This document shows, piece by piece, positions 36,454 through 48,708 of a stretch of 64,000 nucleotides of DNA (position 1 is the stretch's first letter; the number at the start of each line of letters is the position of its first letter). The DNA is taken from contig JASWHV010000016.1 in NCBI GenBank assembly GCA_030760725.1, forward strand, positions 45,581,227 to 45,645,226. Reading direction: 5' to 3'. Source of the DNA: Neostapfia colusana (taxonomy: Eukaryota > Streptophyta > Magnoliopsida > Poales > Poaceae). The notes below the pieces were generated by a model, which made no database searches, was not told where the DNA came from, and was given only the letters and a program-made list of their open reading frames with translations. The position numbers were made by a program, and so were the translations under genes.

Positions 36454-37328
36454 TAGCTGCCACAATCGTTATCAAATCGATCACCATAACTATTCATTGT
36501 GCTAGGGTTATCCTTGTTCTTCAGTTTTCATCACATATTACGTGAGTTTATCCTCCTTGATATACGCACACCATCCCACATGTTGTCACCATCATATCCA
36601 ATTTTTTTCTCACCACCGTTTCCAATTCAGCTCCACCAAAAACATAATCTTGTGGTGCTGTCTTAAAACAGCCATAACCTTGGCATTGGGTTAAATTACA
36701 TTGCCCAGATTCACTTTGGAAGATTGATTATTTGGCATCTAAAGGCTCAACAATAATCATAAAGAAACATATTGAATTTCTGTTGTCCACATCTTCTTTT
36801 TTCAAGTGAGCTGAAAATTTGTGCGACTTGTATATTAGTGCTCCTGATTTCACGGCAGATATAAAAAAATCAAAGAAAAAATATAGAAAAGAAAATTTGT
36901 GAAGAGGAGCACAAATATCAAAACTTGGGTGTGTTATTTTGCCTTGTGGTGCAATTGTTCCTGCTCAATTATTGTCCTTATCATTCATACTTCTTGCTGT
37001 CTTGTTCATAACATCCGGGATAAGACACGAGTAGGCCAGCAACTAGGACAAGTGTTTGGACATCTATTCATCATTACTATCTGTTATTAAATTGTGTGCT
37101 ACTCACATATATTTGGCCATCCAAACTCCACATTCATCCTTTCGAACAGCACAAGTTTTTGGCCCTTGCAATCGCTGAATCACGTCGTCCAGGTATCCTT
37201 TGCCTTGTTGTTGTAAGAAACTTGTAAGAGCTTGGTAAGACTCGACCCATTGCTTTGTGAGTTCCACCATCATTGCGTAGTAGTTGATAGGGATAATCTT
37301 GTTGTTTTCCATATTATTCTTGCTAACA
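36454..37328 (+). other. Element C leader, right part
   Basis: Non-coding sequence resuming after B and the duplicated aaccc. It is AT-rich with stop codons in all frames, and I see no gene. It leads into C's gag ATG. Confidence 0.75.
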
Positions 37329-38420
37329 ATGTCAGATCATGTTGATCCTACGGAGTGTGTTTTGAAAAGTGAGATGAAGGATTACATAGAACAAATGATG
37401 AAGTCTGTCAAGGAAGCAATCGCACAAGGGGTAAAAGATTATCTTGCTGAACCGAGAATACCCCACACCCTTGAGAGGTTGGACAAACGCTTAAACTCGC
37501 TAGTTGGAAGGATTGATGATATGGAGACCCACCTACCATTCAGCCATGATGCTACCCACCACAACAACTTTGAAGAAGAAGAAGACGTGTTGTGTGATGT
37601 CAATGGAGAGGTGGATACACGTGCTGCGCAGAATGTACATCTACGTCAACGCCTTCGTCAAAACACTCATGGTATGGTAGGAAACAACATGCGTGGTAAC
37701 AATAACCGCCCTCTTGATGACCCTTTTTCTAAAGTTAAATTTTCCATACCTTCATTTTCTGGTGCTTATGATGCTGAGGCATATCTTGATTGGGAAATGA
37801 CGGTTTAGCAGAAATTTAATTCCCACTTTGTTCCTAAACAACATAGAGTTCGACAAGCCACTAGTGAGCTTAAGGATTTTGCTATAATATGGTGGAATGA
37901 ACTAGGTACCACACGCTTACAACCTGATACATGGGAACGTTTAAAAGAAGCTATGTGTAATCATTTTGTTACTCCATCCTACCAACGTGATTTACGAAAG
38001 AAATTGCAGCGCTTAGAGCAGGGAAATAATTCTGTCCAAGATTATTATGCGGAGCTTCAAAAGGGTATGATACGATATGGGGCAGTAGAGGACACTGAAG
38101 ATAAAATTTGTCGTTTCTATGGGGGGTTGAGACGTGAGATACAGGATATTGTTGATTATAAGGAATTTAATACTGTCAACCAGTTGTTCCAGCTTGCTAT
38201 GCTTGCAGAAAAGGAGTTACAGGGTCGTCAACAAAAGAACAAGAGCAGCACGGTGCCTCCTACACTCCACGCACGACAACATCTTCGGGGGCGTCCAAGT
38301 CATTCCGTTTTGATGCCCTTTCACCAAAACCAGCAGCCAAGCTTCCTTCTGGCAGCAACAACGTTTCAGCAGCACCGAAACCACCACCTGCACGACCTGC
38401 AGATTCGGGTAAAAATTCCA
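37329..38420 (+). pseudogene. gag: Element C gag
   Basis: The ATG is at 37329 (MSDHVDPTECVLKSEMKDYI). The open frame extends further upstream but without another ATG. The N-terminus has a probable coiled coil (HTLERLDKRLNSLVGRIDDM), followed by the capsid stretch FSIPSFSGAYDAEAYLDWE. A TAG at about 37806-37808 interrupts (fits CAG-to-TAG), and the same frame goes on with IIWWNELGT, TWERLKEAMCNHFV and VQDYYAELQKGM to about 38240. A frameshift then moves coding to another frame ahead of the zinc knuckle. It differs clearly from the gag of A/B/D-type elements. Confidence 0.85.
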
Positions 38421-39244
38421 TGCAGGTACCTGCCAAAAGTGTTTCATCCGTTGCTTCAACAGGACGCACTTCCGGCATTCAGTGCCACCGCTGCCATGGT
38501 CTTGGTCATGTGCAAAAAGATTGTCCTAGTCAGCGGGCATACGTGGCTACAGAAGAGGGAGGATACATCAGCACCTCCGATGTCGAAGACAACAATGATG
38601 ATGAAGCTGCCACGGACAATGATGAGGGACATGTTTTTGGGAGTGAAGACACATCAGCCTACATGAACATCATTGTGCAACGGGTGCTGAACACACAGTT
38701 ACAACAACTTGATAGATTACAACGCCATAATTTGTTTCAGATTTTCTTTGTCATCAAGAACCGGCGAGCACGTGTCATCATTGATGGAGGAAGCTGCAAC
38801 AACTTGGTGAGTTCTGAATTGGTCAAGAAGCTTAGCTTGAATACACGACCACACCCACATCCATACTATATTCAATGGTTGAATGATTCTGGAAGAGCTA
38901 AGGTAACACAAACTTGCAGAATTCCGTTTTCCATTGGTACATATGTTGATTCCGTTGATTGTGCTGTGGTACCCATGCAAGCGTGTTCACTTTTATTGGG
39001 TCGACCTTGGGAACATGATAAGGATGCTTTGCACCATGGTAGAAGTAATAAATATACTTTTATGCATAAAGGAAAGAAAATTACTTTGCTACCTTTGACT
39101 CCTGCTGAAATTGTACAAGCTGATAGGGAGAGAGCTGGAATTTCTAGTAGTTCTAAATCAGAAAATCAACAAGTCATAATTCTGTGTTACCACCAAATAA
39201 TGCGAGATCTACACCTAGTTCTAAGACTGAGGGAATTAAATTGA
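38420..39244 (+). pseudogene. gag-pol: Element C nucleocapsid knuckle and protease
   Basis: The CCHC knuckle is CHRCHGLGHVQKDC near 38480-38525. An acidic linker (Glu/Asp-rich, 38570-38650) follows, then the aspartic protease with VIIDGGSCNNLVSS near 38775 and LLLGRPWEHDKDALHHG near 38995. The active-site triad reads DGG rather than DSG, which is usual in this group. The frame is lost near 39178, and coding resumes in the frame starting at 39184. Confidence 0.86.
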
Positions 39245-40366
39245 AGGGTCGTGTAATGCTTGCTACAAAATCAGATCTTGCTGAAACTTCTGATCATGAT
39301 ATTTGCTGCGCATTGGTGTGCAAACAAGTTTTGTTCTCCATTGATGATATTGCTAGGTCTTTGCCTCCAGCAGTTACTAACTTGTTGCAAGAGTATGAGG
39401 ATATTTTTTCCAGCTGAGATACCCCCGGGACTTCCACCTTTGAGAGGGATTGAACATCAAATTGATTTGATTCCAGGTGCAATTTTGCCAAACCGTGCTG
39501 CATATAGGACCAACCCCGAGGAGACTAAGGAAATTCAGAGGCAAGTCCAAGACCTTTTGGACCGTGGGTATGTACGTGAAAGCCTTAGTCCTTGTGCTGT
39601 TCCTGTACTTTTGGTTCCTAAGAAAGATGGTACTTGGCGTATGTGTGTTGATTGTAGAGCCATTAACAATATTACTATAAGGTATCGTCATCCTATTCCT
39701 AGGCTAGACGACATGCTTGATGAGTTGTGTGGTTCTATAATTTTCACTAAGATTGACTTGCGTAGTGGTTACCACCAAATAAGAATGAAATTGGGAGATG
39801 AATGGAAAACAACTTTCAAAACCAAATTTGGGTTGTATGAGTGGTTAGTAATGCCTTTTGGTTTAACTAATGCACCAAGTACATTCATGCGTTTGATGAA
39901 TGAGGTCTTGAGAGCTTTTATTGGAAAATTTGTGGTGGTTTACTTTGATGATATCTTGATTTATAGCAAGTCATTGGATGAACATATGGATCATTTACGT
40001 GCTGTTTTTAATGCTTTGAGAGATGCACGTTTATTTGGTAACCTTGAGAAGTGCATCTTTTGTACGAATCGAGTTTCCTTTCTTGGCTATGTTGTGACTC
40101 CACAGGGAATTGAGGTGGATGAGATGAAAATTCAAGCGATCAAGAGCTGTCCAATACCTCAAGCCATCACACAGGTAAGGAGTTTTCTTGGTCTTGCAGG
40201 TTTCTACCGACGTTTCGTCAAGGACTTTAGCACTATTGCTGCCCCATTGCATGAGTTGACTAAGAAAGGTGTGGTGTTCCATTGGGAGAAAGCACAAGAG
40301 GAGTCCTTTGACACCTTGAAGGACAATCTTACACACGCACCATTGCTGCAACTTCCTGATTTTTAG
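39184..40366 (+). pseudogene. pol: Element C reverse transcriptase
   Basis: The pre-RT linker (39184-39417) and RT (about 39415 onward) are in different frames, with a shift near 39412. RT motifs: PVLLVPKKDGTWRMCVDCRA, FTKIDLRSGYHQIRM, MPFGLTNAPSTFMRLMNEVL, catalytic YFDDILIYSK near 39945-39975, FLGYVVTPQGIEVD and FLGLAGFYRRFVKD. One extra T near 40362 gives a stop just before RNase H. Confidence 0.88.
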
Positions 40367-42212
40367 TAAGACTTTTGAACTTGAATGTGATGCTAGTGGA
40401 GTTGGCATTGGTGGTGTCTTACTGCAAGGTGGTAAACCGGTTGCATACTTTAGTGAAAAACTTAATGGTCCTGTCCTGAATTACTCCACATATGATAAAG
40501 AATTTTATGCTCTCGTACGATGCTTAGAGACATGGCGTCATTATTTATGGCCTAAAGAATTTGTTATTCATTCTGATCATGAATCACTAAAGCATATTCG
40601 TTCTCAAAATAATCTGAATCGTAGACATGCAAAATGGATTGAATTTATTGAGTCTTTTCCTTATGTCGTTAAACATAAGAAAGGGAAGGATAATTTGATC
40701 GCTGATGCATTGTCTAGACGATATAATATGCTGTCCCAACTTGATTGTCGAATTTTTGGACTTGAATCAATTAAAGAACAATATGCTCTTGATGCTGATT
40801 TTAAAGATGTGTTGCTGCATTGTAGAAAAGGTCATACCTGGAATAAATTTGTACTGGATGATGGATTCTTGTTTAGAGCTAACCGCCTATGCATTCCAGT
40901 TGGTTCCATTCGTCTTTTGTTATTACAGGAGGCACATGGTGGAGGTTTGATGGGCCATTTTGGCGCAAAGAAGACGGAGGATGTTTTGGCCACACATTTC
41001 TTTTGGCCAAAGATGAGGAGAAATGTAGAGCGGTTTGTGGCTTGCTGCACCCCATGTCAGAAAGCTAAGTCCTGTTTGAATCCACATGGTTTATACATGC
41101 CTCTTCCCACTCCTTTCATTCCTTGGGTGGATATCTCTATGGACTTTGTTTTGGGATTGCCTAGGACTAAGAGGGGGAGGGACAACATTTTTGTTGTGGT
41201 GGATCGTTTTTCTAAGATGGCACATTTTATACCGTGTCAGAAAAGAGATGATGCTGTACATATTGCCGACCTTTTTTTCAAAGAGATTGTTCGCTTGCAT
41301 GGTATGCCTTCTACTATTGTTTCAGATCATGATGCTAAATTTTTGAGTCACTTTTGGTGCACCCTATGGAACAAGTTGGGTACAAAACTGCTGTTCTCTA
41401 CAACATGTCACCCACAAACTGATGGGCAAACAGAAGTAGCGAACCGCACTTTGGGCACCATGTTGAGAGCTGTTTTGAAGAAAAATTTAAAGATGTGGGA
41501 AGAATGTTTGCCACATGTGGAGTTTGCATATAATCGGGCAACACATTCTACCACCAAGGTAAGTCCTTTCCGGGTAGTGTATGGATTCAATCCTCGTGCT
41601 CCTATTGATATCTTGCCTTTACCTACTAGTGAGAGAACTTATAATGATGCAAAGGAACGTGCTGATTTTATTTTGAAAATTCATGAGACCACTAAACACA
41701 ATATTGAAAATATGAATGAAAAATATAGAATTGCTGGTAGTAAAGGTAGGCAGGAAGTTAGACTTGAACCGGGTGATTTAGTTTGGTTACACTTGAGAAA
41801 GGATAGATTTCCAGAACTGAGAAAGTCTAAATTGATGCCTAGAGCTGATGGTCCTTTTAAAATACTTGAGAAGATTAATGATAATGCATATAAACTTGAG
41901 TTGCCTCCCGAGTTTGGGGTTAGTCCCACCTTTAACATTTCAGATTTGAGACCATATTTGGGAGAAGAAGATGAGCTTGAGTCGAGGACGACTCCAATGC
42001 AAGAGGGGGAGGATGATGTGGACATCACTCCTGCAGATATACACAACACTCACATGGTAGACATGCAAGGTCCAATTACTAGAGCTCGAGCACGACAATT
42101 GAATTTAGAGGTGAGCTCGTTCCTGAACAATTCTTTATATGTGAATTTTGAGCTCATTCCTGAACAATTCTTTAAAATGGATGCACAGGAGGCATACAGA
42201 CTCCGTTTTTGA
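40366..42212 (+). pseudogene. pol: Element C RNase H and integrase
   Basis: Open over 1.8 kb. RNase H shows ECDASGVGIGGVL, YDKEFYALVRCLETW, SDHESLKHI and NLIADALSRR. Integrase has the zinc finger (HGGGLMGHFGAKKT to CCTPCQKAKS) and the catalytic acids in MDFVLGLPR, VSDHDAKFL and DGQTEVANR. The C-terminal domain has GPFKILEKINDNAYKLELP. There is no chromodomain. The last ~66 residues (containing GPITRARARQ) follow the probable polypurine tract and so seem to be encoded by the 3' LTR. This segment looks intact to its stop at 42210-42212. Confidence 0.88.
42001..42013 (+). promoter_or_regulatory. Probable element C polypurine tract inside the integrase gene
   Basis: AAGAGGGGGAGGA is followed directly by TGATGTGG, a plausible LTR start. 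There is no better purine run between the integrase stop and the part of the LTR proven by the 5' copy (from 42275). Confidence 0.55.
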
Positions 42213-42331
42213 CGTTCTACATATGCACGGAAATCTGAGAGGATAAACTTTCCAATGGAACTGGCCCCACATCAAAATTCCCTCGGAGTCGACGGGAACA
42301 TCGAAACAATATAAAGTTCAGAGTCTGTCAG
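42014..42331 (+). repeat. Element C 3' LTR, first part
   Basis: The part from 42275 is proven LTR by its match to 10410-10474. The start at 42014 is inferred from the purine tract and TG, giving an LTR of about 783 bp when joined with 56903-57367. The last five bases, gtcag (42327-42331), are the left target copy of element D. Confidence 0.7.
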
Positions 42332-45300
42332 TGTGGCGGACCGGAATCCGCTCATCCAGGATCGCAGAGGGTGGTGCCACGCGATGCGACACCCGACAGC
42401 ACACGTCATAAGAACATAATATATTACATGGGAACAACAACTGAAACTGTACAAACAGGTACAAACTTCAGTTACAACTATTGTTTATATTACACAGCGG
42501 AAGTCTACACTATACAACTCACGCCCGCCTATTTAGCAAAAGTTGGTTGCCCAGCCCAAGGGCAACCCACACTAGCTGCACTCCTCAGCTTAGCGCGGCG
42601 TGTACGGCTCCCACTCAGCCGTGGTCCCTGATGGAGGGTAACCCTCGCCGGTGGACTCGTACTCCGAGTCCGTGGGTGGCTCCTCACCTGAAAAACACTT
42701 AAGCAGCAACCGTGAGCACGAAGGCTCAGCAAGGCTTAACCGACTCACCTAAGCATGAAACTCTACATGAGGGGTACCATGGACATAGGATAGTAACATT
42801 TCAGCAAAAGGACACGCCTACAAGTTCATCCTTAGTTCATCTTTTAGCAACAAGTTAACAGTTCATGAAATCTGAAATTTAGTAAGCAGTATTTGGTGGC
42901 ACACATGTAGCAATACAATTATATCAACCAGCAATACTGAATCAACATGTTTCATCCATTAATCTACGTCACGACTCAGTGACCAAGTGGTACTCTTCAC
43001 CGCGAGGGACGGCGAATCGACTCGATATACACCTGCAGGGAAACCCAAAGAGCACGTCACGTACGCCCACCCGTGGAGCTGCACAGCACGCTCACTCGAT
43101 GTCGTACGGGACAACCTTTCACCCAACAGCCCAAACGTCGAACCGGTCACACCGAAACGAGCAGGAGGTTCCCCACACGGAGCATCTCTCTATGCCCGTT
43201 GGCAGATTTCCACCTTGCTGCCCTAAGCCTACACCTATAAATCGGTGTGTTATGCCTCGACGCCTGGAGGTTTAGGCTACATCGGTTTATCGGGGCCCAT
43301 ATATCCGATATGCCTTCGGTACGTTCAAACTTGATCAGCGTGGGCCGCACACGGCTCGGTCCTCAATCGACACGGACAGGGCTGCACACACAAGACTCCC
43401 TCTTGCTGCGTCCTAGCCCCCGCCCAGTCTCATATTCATTACTAATGTGATCTCACCTCACTCAACCGAACCCGTGCGTCCCAAGCCTATCTCGCGAGTA
43501 GATTCCAACTACTCGACTTGTACCGAAGCCCTATGAATTATTAAGCATAGCCTGTCTACTCGAGGTCTTAGACACTACCCTCACTCTTAGGGAAAAATTC
43601 TGGTTATGCAAGTGGGGTTCCATCCATCCTATACCTAATGCACAAACATACTTCATATGACGCATGTAAACAAAGTAAAACTTATGAAAGGATTAATGCA
43701 AACCGGGGCTTGCCTTGTTGCTTCTGGTCAGGGGTTAAGTCTTCGTCCGGAAGAAGGAAGTCCAGCACTTCCGGAGTCTCTTCTTCAACGGCTACACGTT
43801 AATGAAATACTACATGTTAATTTAGATGCAAATGTGAGTTTTAGAGTAAGACTTCTACTATTAGTTCTAATAACCAGCCTCTAACACCTGGAACTTTGTT
43901 TAAGAATTTAAAGATGAACTGGTGTTGGTGGTTTGGCTTGGACTTAATCACATGGTTAAATGCTAAGTGGTTTTCCCCCTTTTCCATATTAATCCCTTAA
44001 GTGGTTAAACAGGACAGGGGTGGCCTAGAGCTCCAATGGAGCTGAGAATTTTTGTGTGAGTTCCTTGTCACAAGAAAACTCTCTGGACCAAACATTAGCA
44101 CTTTTCATGGAGTGGTTTGCTCAGAATAATTCTCTTGGCAAATCAGCAAGGAAGAATTTATTCTGAGGTAATACCCCTGTTCATGCTCAACTTAATGAAC
44201 TACAATTTCAATTATAGCTCATAGAGTTTGCATGAATTCTCCTAACATTTTTGGGGTTAAGATTTGCCCAGAACTGAATTTCCAAGTTTTGGAAATTCTC
44301 TGAAAATGTTTCTGTATTCAAATGAACACAGCACCTTCCAATTTGAATTGCTCTGACCAAATCAACTCCAAATGGTCTGAAACTTTTACAGGGGTTTACT
44401 AATGTCCTAAAGAACATTCTGGCAAAATTTGGGGATTTTTGGATGAACCAAACTCCCTCTAAAATTCTTTTGCTGAAAAGCTTTAAAGAATTTTCCAGAA
44501 TTAATTAATGGGTTTCATATAAATTGGGTTGTATATCTGGACAGAGCTAGGCAAGATGAATCCAACCCAATTTGAATCACTAAATTTGGAGCTTCCTAGC
44601 AAAAGTTATGGAGCTCTAAAGTTTGGGGAATTTCTGGAATTCGAATTAACCGGGAAAAGTTCAAATTTCTGACAGCGGGCCTGGCTCCCACGTGTCATCA
44701 CCTCGGCTGCGCCACACGGGGCCACAGGATTATCTTCCGCGTGTTCACAGCCGATCCGGTGTAACAGAAGATCCCCACACTGTGCCGCGAGGGACTGACG
44801 AGCGGGCCCGGCCGGCTCGTCTTCTTCCTCGCGCCCGCCCTTTTTCCCGCGCCGCCCCCTCGCCGGCACACCTCGGCAGCTCGCCGGAACTGGCTTCCCG
44901 ACCGCCTCCCGGCCGGAAACTCGCCGCCTGGGCCTATTTTCGCACGCTGAAAACGCTGGTACCGCCTGCTCCGGTCGGCGGTGGCCCTAACCTAGCTGGC
45001 GACGGTGCAGCGGCTCGGACTCCCTTCAGTTATGGCGCCCGGCCATCGTAGCCCACCAAAACCTCGGTGGAAAGGCTCTACAGCACCGGGGGATCTCATG
45101 GAAGGTCGACAAGGCCATGCTAGGGCTCGGGGAGAGCTCTAACCTAGTCGTCACCGTGAGCCCGACCTTTCCCGCTATAACCGCGGCTGGAAAACCGGGA
45201 AATACGCCGGCCACAGCCAAAATTAAGCTAGGGTTGCGGAGCAAACTTAGGCGCCATCAAGTCTAGCTCCTGTGTGTGCAGTTTGATAAACTCTAAGCAA

Positions 45301-46397
45301 TCATACGTCGGGAATTTGTTGGTTTCTTACCCGAGGGTAGTTCTGCACCGGTTGGAGATGTTTTGCGAAATTCGCCGGCGATGATCGGTCCCTGGTTCTA
45401 GGCTTCGGGGTCGAGCAGCGTGGAGTCTAGGCGCGTCCAAAACTGCTCCTTCTTGGTCGTGACAAGTCTTCTGCCGAGCTGCCCACGGGAGCACCTTTGC
45501 TCGGTTCTTCCCGGCGGCCACGAAAACGTTGTTTTGCTCGGTTTGTAGTGGCTCAACTCGACCGGAAATGATGCGGGGAGTGCGTGGGAGGTCTGGGAAT
45601 GCTGGTTTGCTGCGCTGCCGATGCTTTCGCGTGAGCTGCGATCGCTCCGAGCGAGTTTTTGCGATGGCGGCGGCGTCTCGGTTCTTTGACGATGAGAGGG
45701 AAGGGTCGGCGTCTCGCGATGCCGTGGCTCGCTGAGCGCGGCTGGGAGTTAAGGCACCCCCACGAGGAGCTCGCCAGCGCATGAAATCCAGCAGGAGGTG
45801 GCGTCCGGCTCCCCCCCCCCAGCGGTGTCGCTCGGTGCTTCTCCCGGTGGAATGCAACCCGATCACATTGCTTAGGGATTAAGCCAACTAAGTCCTATGA
45901 CATGTGGGCCCCACTGGCCAGTGCCCTACCACTTCTCAAAAGATCTCCAAAACTGGATAAATGATGAATTCAAATGTTGGAAATGTCAATCTGAGCTAAA
46001 TTGGTATGGTTTGGCAAATCTCCCTCAAATTCAAATGTATATTTGAATTCTTGGCATATTTGGATCCTTTTGGGAAAAATGGGTAGAAAATCTTTTCAAA
46101 AATTATTGAAACTTTGTCTCCCCACTAAATTGAACCCAAGGAATCCAATTATGCCCTTTGCTCCTTGTTTTAGCTGCTGCAATCATGAATTTGAATGCAA
46201 TAGTTTGAAATTTCCCTCCCATGTGTGATCATATGTGTATAAACCCTACTTTGTGAAAGTGAAGACTTTCCCCTCTAATCACTCCTTTGATGGAGGTTAC
46301 TTGCTCTTCACCATATTTCACAATCTATCCACAACAAAACTGTGGTGTTGTGAGGTGCAGAAAAGTTTTTGCAAGTCCCTTTTCTTGGGCTTTTACA
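42332..46397 (-). repeat. Element D 3' LTR (4066 bp)
   Basis: This matches 52833-56897 along its whole length. It is GC-rich near 44690-45860 (promoter side on the minus strand). A hairpin CGAGTAG...CTACTCG is at 43495-43515. A good donor-like GG|GTAAGA lies near 45330 (minus). It carries the mini-gene exons listed separately, and the rest is non-coding. Confidence 0.95.
42590..43791 (-). other. Candidate spliced mini-gene in D 3' LTR (exons 2 and 3)
   Basis: Exon 2 is 43791 down to 43714 (78 nt), after acceptor CATTAACGTGTAG and before GC donor CAAG|GCAAGC. It encodes VEEETPEVLDF and PDEDLTPDQKQQ. The intron is 1026 bp. Exon 3 starts at 42687 after TTTTTCAG, encodes EEPPTDSEYESTGEGYPPSG and ends EWEPYTPR with a stop at 42592-42590. 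The junction is phase 1 as in A, G and F. If the upstream donor near 45330 is used, exon 1 joins in phase (ending GAELPS), but it contains no ATG. Confidence 0.5.
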
Positions 46398-46410
46398 TCC
46401 CTCCCCCCTT
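46398..46410 (-). promoter_or_regulatory. Element D polypurine tract
   Basis: Minus strand AAGGGGGGAGGGA directly precedes the TG of the 3' LTR. Confidence 0.85.
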
Positions 46411-46462
46411 AAAAGAATCTCGTCCCGAGATTATAAAAAAGAGATAGCGATGTAATAGGGAC

Positions 46463-46762
46463 TTACCCGTGTTGAGAAGCCATGAACTCCGGGTAATTTG
46501 AGCGAAGGAACTCCTCGCTCTCCCATGTCGCTTCTTTGGTGGTGTAGTTGCTCCAGAGTATTTTGTAGAACCACAACGTTCTGCTGCGTGTGGTCCTGGC
46601 TTTCTCATCAAGAATTCCCACCGGATACTCATCATATGTTAAATCCGGTTTCAGCTCGCCGATGTCTTCGGTAGGAACAGCAGCCGTATGCTTCAAACAT
46701 TTTCGCAGCTGCGAAACATGAAAAACATCATGGACACCAGCAAGCGCTGCCGGTAACTCCAA
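46463..46762 (-). pseudogene. pol: Element D integrase C-terminus and chromodomain
   Basis: The last ~100 residues of pol: VHDVFHVSQLRKCLKHTAAV and then the chromodomain with RTLWFYKILWSNYTTKEATWE and YPEFM. It is in a different frame from the rest of integrase because of a one-base loss near 46817, in a G run where B has one more G. The natural stop follows. Confidence 0.87.
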
Positions 46763-48105
46763 TCGATACGCCGCTGGTCCGCACTTCTCGGTGATAGCAT
46801 AGGGTCCAATGAAACGGGGGCGAGCTTCCCCTTCACACCGAACCAGTGCACGCCCTTCATCGGAGACACGCGTAGGTACACGTGTTCCCCAACGTCAAAG
46901 TGCAACGGCCTACGCCTCTTATCAGCGTAGCTCTTCTGCCGGGATTGAGCGGCTTTTAAATTGGCTTGAATTGTCCGAACGCGCTCTTCGGCGTCGTTCA
47001 CCACATCAACCCCAAATGTGACCCTTTCACCGGACTCGCACCAATTTAATGGGGTGCGGCACTTGCGACCGTAGAGAGCTTCGTAGGGTGCCATCTTGAT
47101 ACTCGCCTGATAGCCGTTGTTGTACGAGAATTCCTCCAATGGTAGGTGATTATCCCAGTTCCTACCATGGTGGATGGCACATGCTCTCAACATGTCCTCC
47201 AGAACTTGATTCACCCTCTCTGTCTGGCCATCTGTCTGAGGGTGGTAGGCGGAGCTCCTAATCAGTTTAGTATCCAAAGCAGCGTGCAACTGCTCCCAAA
47301 AGCGAGATACAAACAATGCACCTCGGTCTGAGACTATGGTCTTGGGTACACCATGCAGGCATAGAATCCTGGCAATGTATAACTCCGCATATCGGTTGGC
47401 CTGGAAATGTGTATGTACGGGGATGAAGTGAGCTGACTTGGTCAGTCGGTCAACAATCACCCAAATGGAATCATGTTTGTTGGATGTTAAGGGTAATCCC
47501 ATGATGAAATCCATGCTCACATCTTCCCATTTCCATGCTGGAATCTTCAGGGGTTGCAGCAGCCCTGATTTCCTCATATGATCAGCCTTCACTCGTCTAC
47601 ACGTATCACACTCGGATACGTACTTCGCTACCTCCCGCTTCATCCGTGTCCACCAAAATTTCCATTTCAAATCTTGGTACGTCTTGTTGCTGCACGGATG
47701 AATGGAGTATTTAGATAAATGGGCTTCGTCGAGGATCTTCTTCCTCAGTTCCATGTCCCAGGGTACGACTACGCGGTCATTGAACCACAGCGTCCCCTCA
47801 TCATCTTTCCGGGAACATTTGATCTCCCCATTGTCAATCCGTCTCCGGAGATGTGCCATGCCTTTATCATTTTTCTGAGCTGCAATGATGTCCTCCCTAA
47901 TAGTAGGGACGAGGGCAAGGTTGTACAGCGATCCATAAGGAACCAAGTATAAACTTGGCTCTTCCTCCTCCACCGGTGTAATGGTGAGGTGATGGACATG
48001 TGATTTCCGACTCAGCGCGTCGGCAACCACATTCGCCTTGCCGGGGTGGTAATGGATCTCAATCTCATAATCTTTGATCAGTTCTAACCACCTCCTCTGT
48101 CTCAT
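46693..48105 (-). pseudogene. pol: Element D RNase H end and integrase
   Basis: This starts in the RNase H C-terminus (KANVVADALSRK), then the integrase zinc finger (HLSKYSIHP to CDTCRRVKADH). The core follows with MDFIMGLPLT, VSDRGALFVSRFWEQL and Glu in DGQTERVNQ, so the three catalytic acids are present. The frame goes wrong after VKGKLAP because of the deletion near 46817. A TAG near 48118, fitting CAG-to-TAG, separates it from the upstream part in the same frame. Confidence 0.89.
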
Positions 48106-48117
48106 GTTCAGCTCCTT

Positions 48118-48708
48118 CTAGGTGAAAATGTATTTCAAGCTCTTGTGGTCGGTGTAGAGATGCACCAAATTCCCCAGGAGATAGTGCCTCCACATTTTTA
48201 GCGCCAAAACCACTGCAGCAAGCTCAAGGTCATGAGTGGGATAATGCTGCTCATGGTTCCGAAGTTGGCGTGAGCCATAAGCGACCACACGTCCTTCCTG
48301 CATCAACACGCAGCCGAGCCCAATACCAGACGCGTCACAATACACGTCGAAGGGCTTTGTTGTATCCGGCTGAGCTAAGACCGGGGCTGTTGTGAGATGC
48401 TTCACCAATGCTTGGAAGGCTCCTTCACACGCCGTGTTCCAAACATACTTCGTCCCCTTCTTCAGCAATTCTGTCATCGGTTTAGCGAGCTTGGAGAAAC
48501 TTGGAATAAATCTCCGATAGTATCCCGCTAACCCGAGGAAGCTTCTGACTTCATGGACTGAAGTGGGAGCTTTCCATTTCAACACTTGCTCTATTTTACT
48601 TGGGTCAACCGCAATGCCTTCAGCTGAGATGATATGTCCCAAGAATGGCACTTGGCTGATCCAAAATTCGCATTTGCTGAACTTGGCGTAAAGTTTATGG
48701 TCTCGCAA
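48118..48708 (-). pseudogene. pol: Element D RT thumb and RNase H
   Basis: RT connection (FLGHIISAEGIAVDP, FLGLAGYYRRFIPSF) and RNase H (VYCDASGIGLGC, THDLELAAVVLALKMW, TDHKSLKYIFT). It is bounded by two in-frame stops, TGA near 48709 (fits CGA-to-TGA) and TAG near 48118. Confidence 0.88.

Noticed and set aside
37284..37328. Hydrophobic N-terminal extension of C's gag suggesting a signal peptide
   Set aside because: The extension has no ATG; the first ATG is at 37329, so the hydrophobic stretch is leader sequence read by chance.
42213..42331. An env-like or extra gene after C's integrase
   Set aside because: Only about 120 bp lie between the stop and element D, and most of this is proven or probable LTR. 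E, A, B and D also have no ORF between integrase and LTR.
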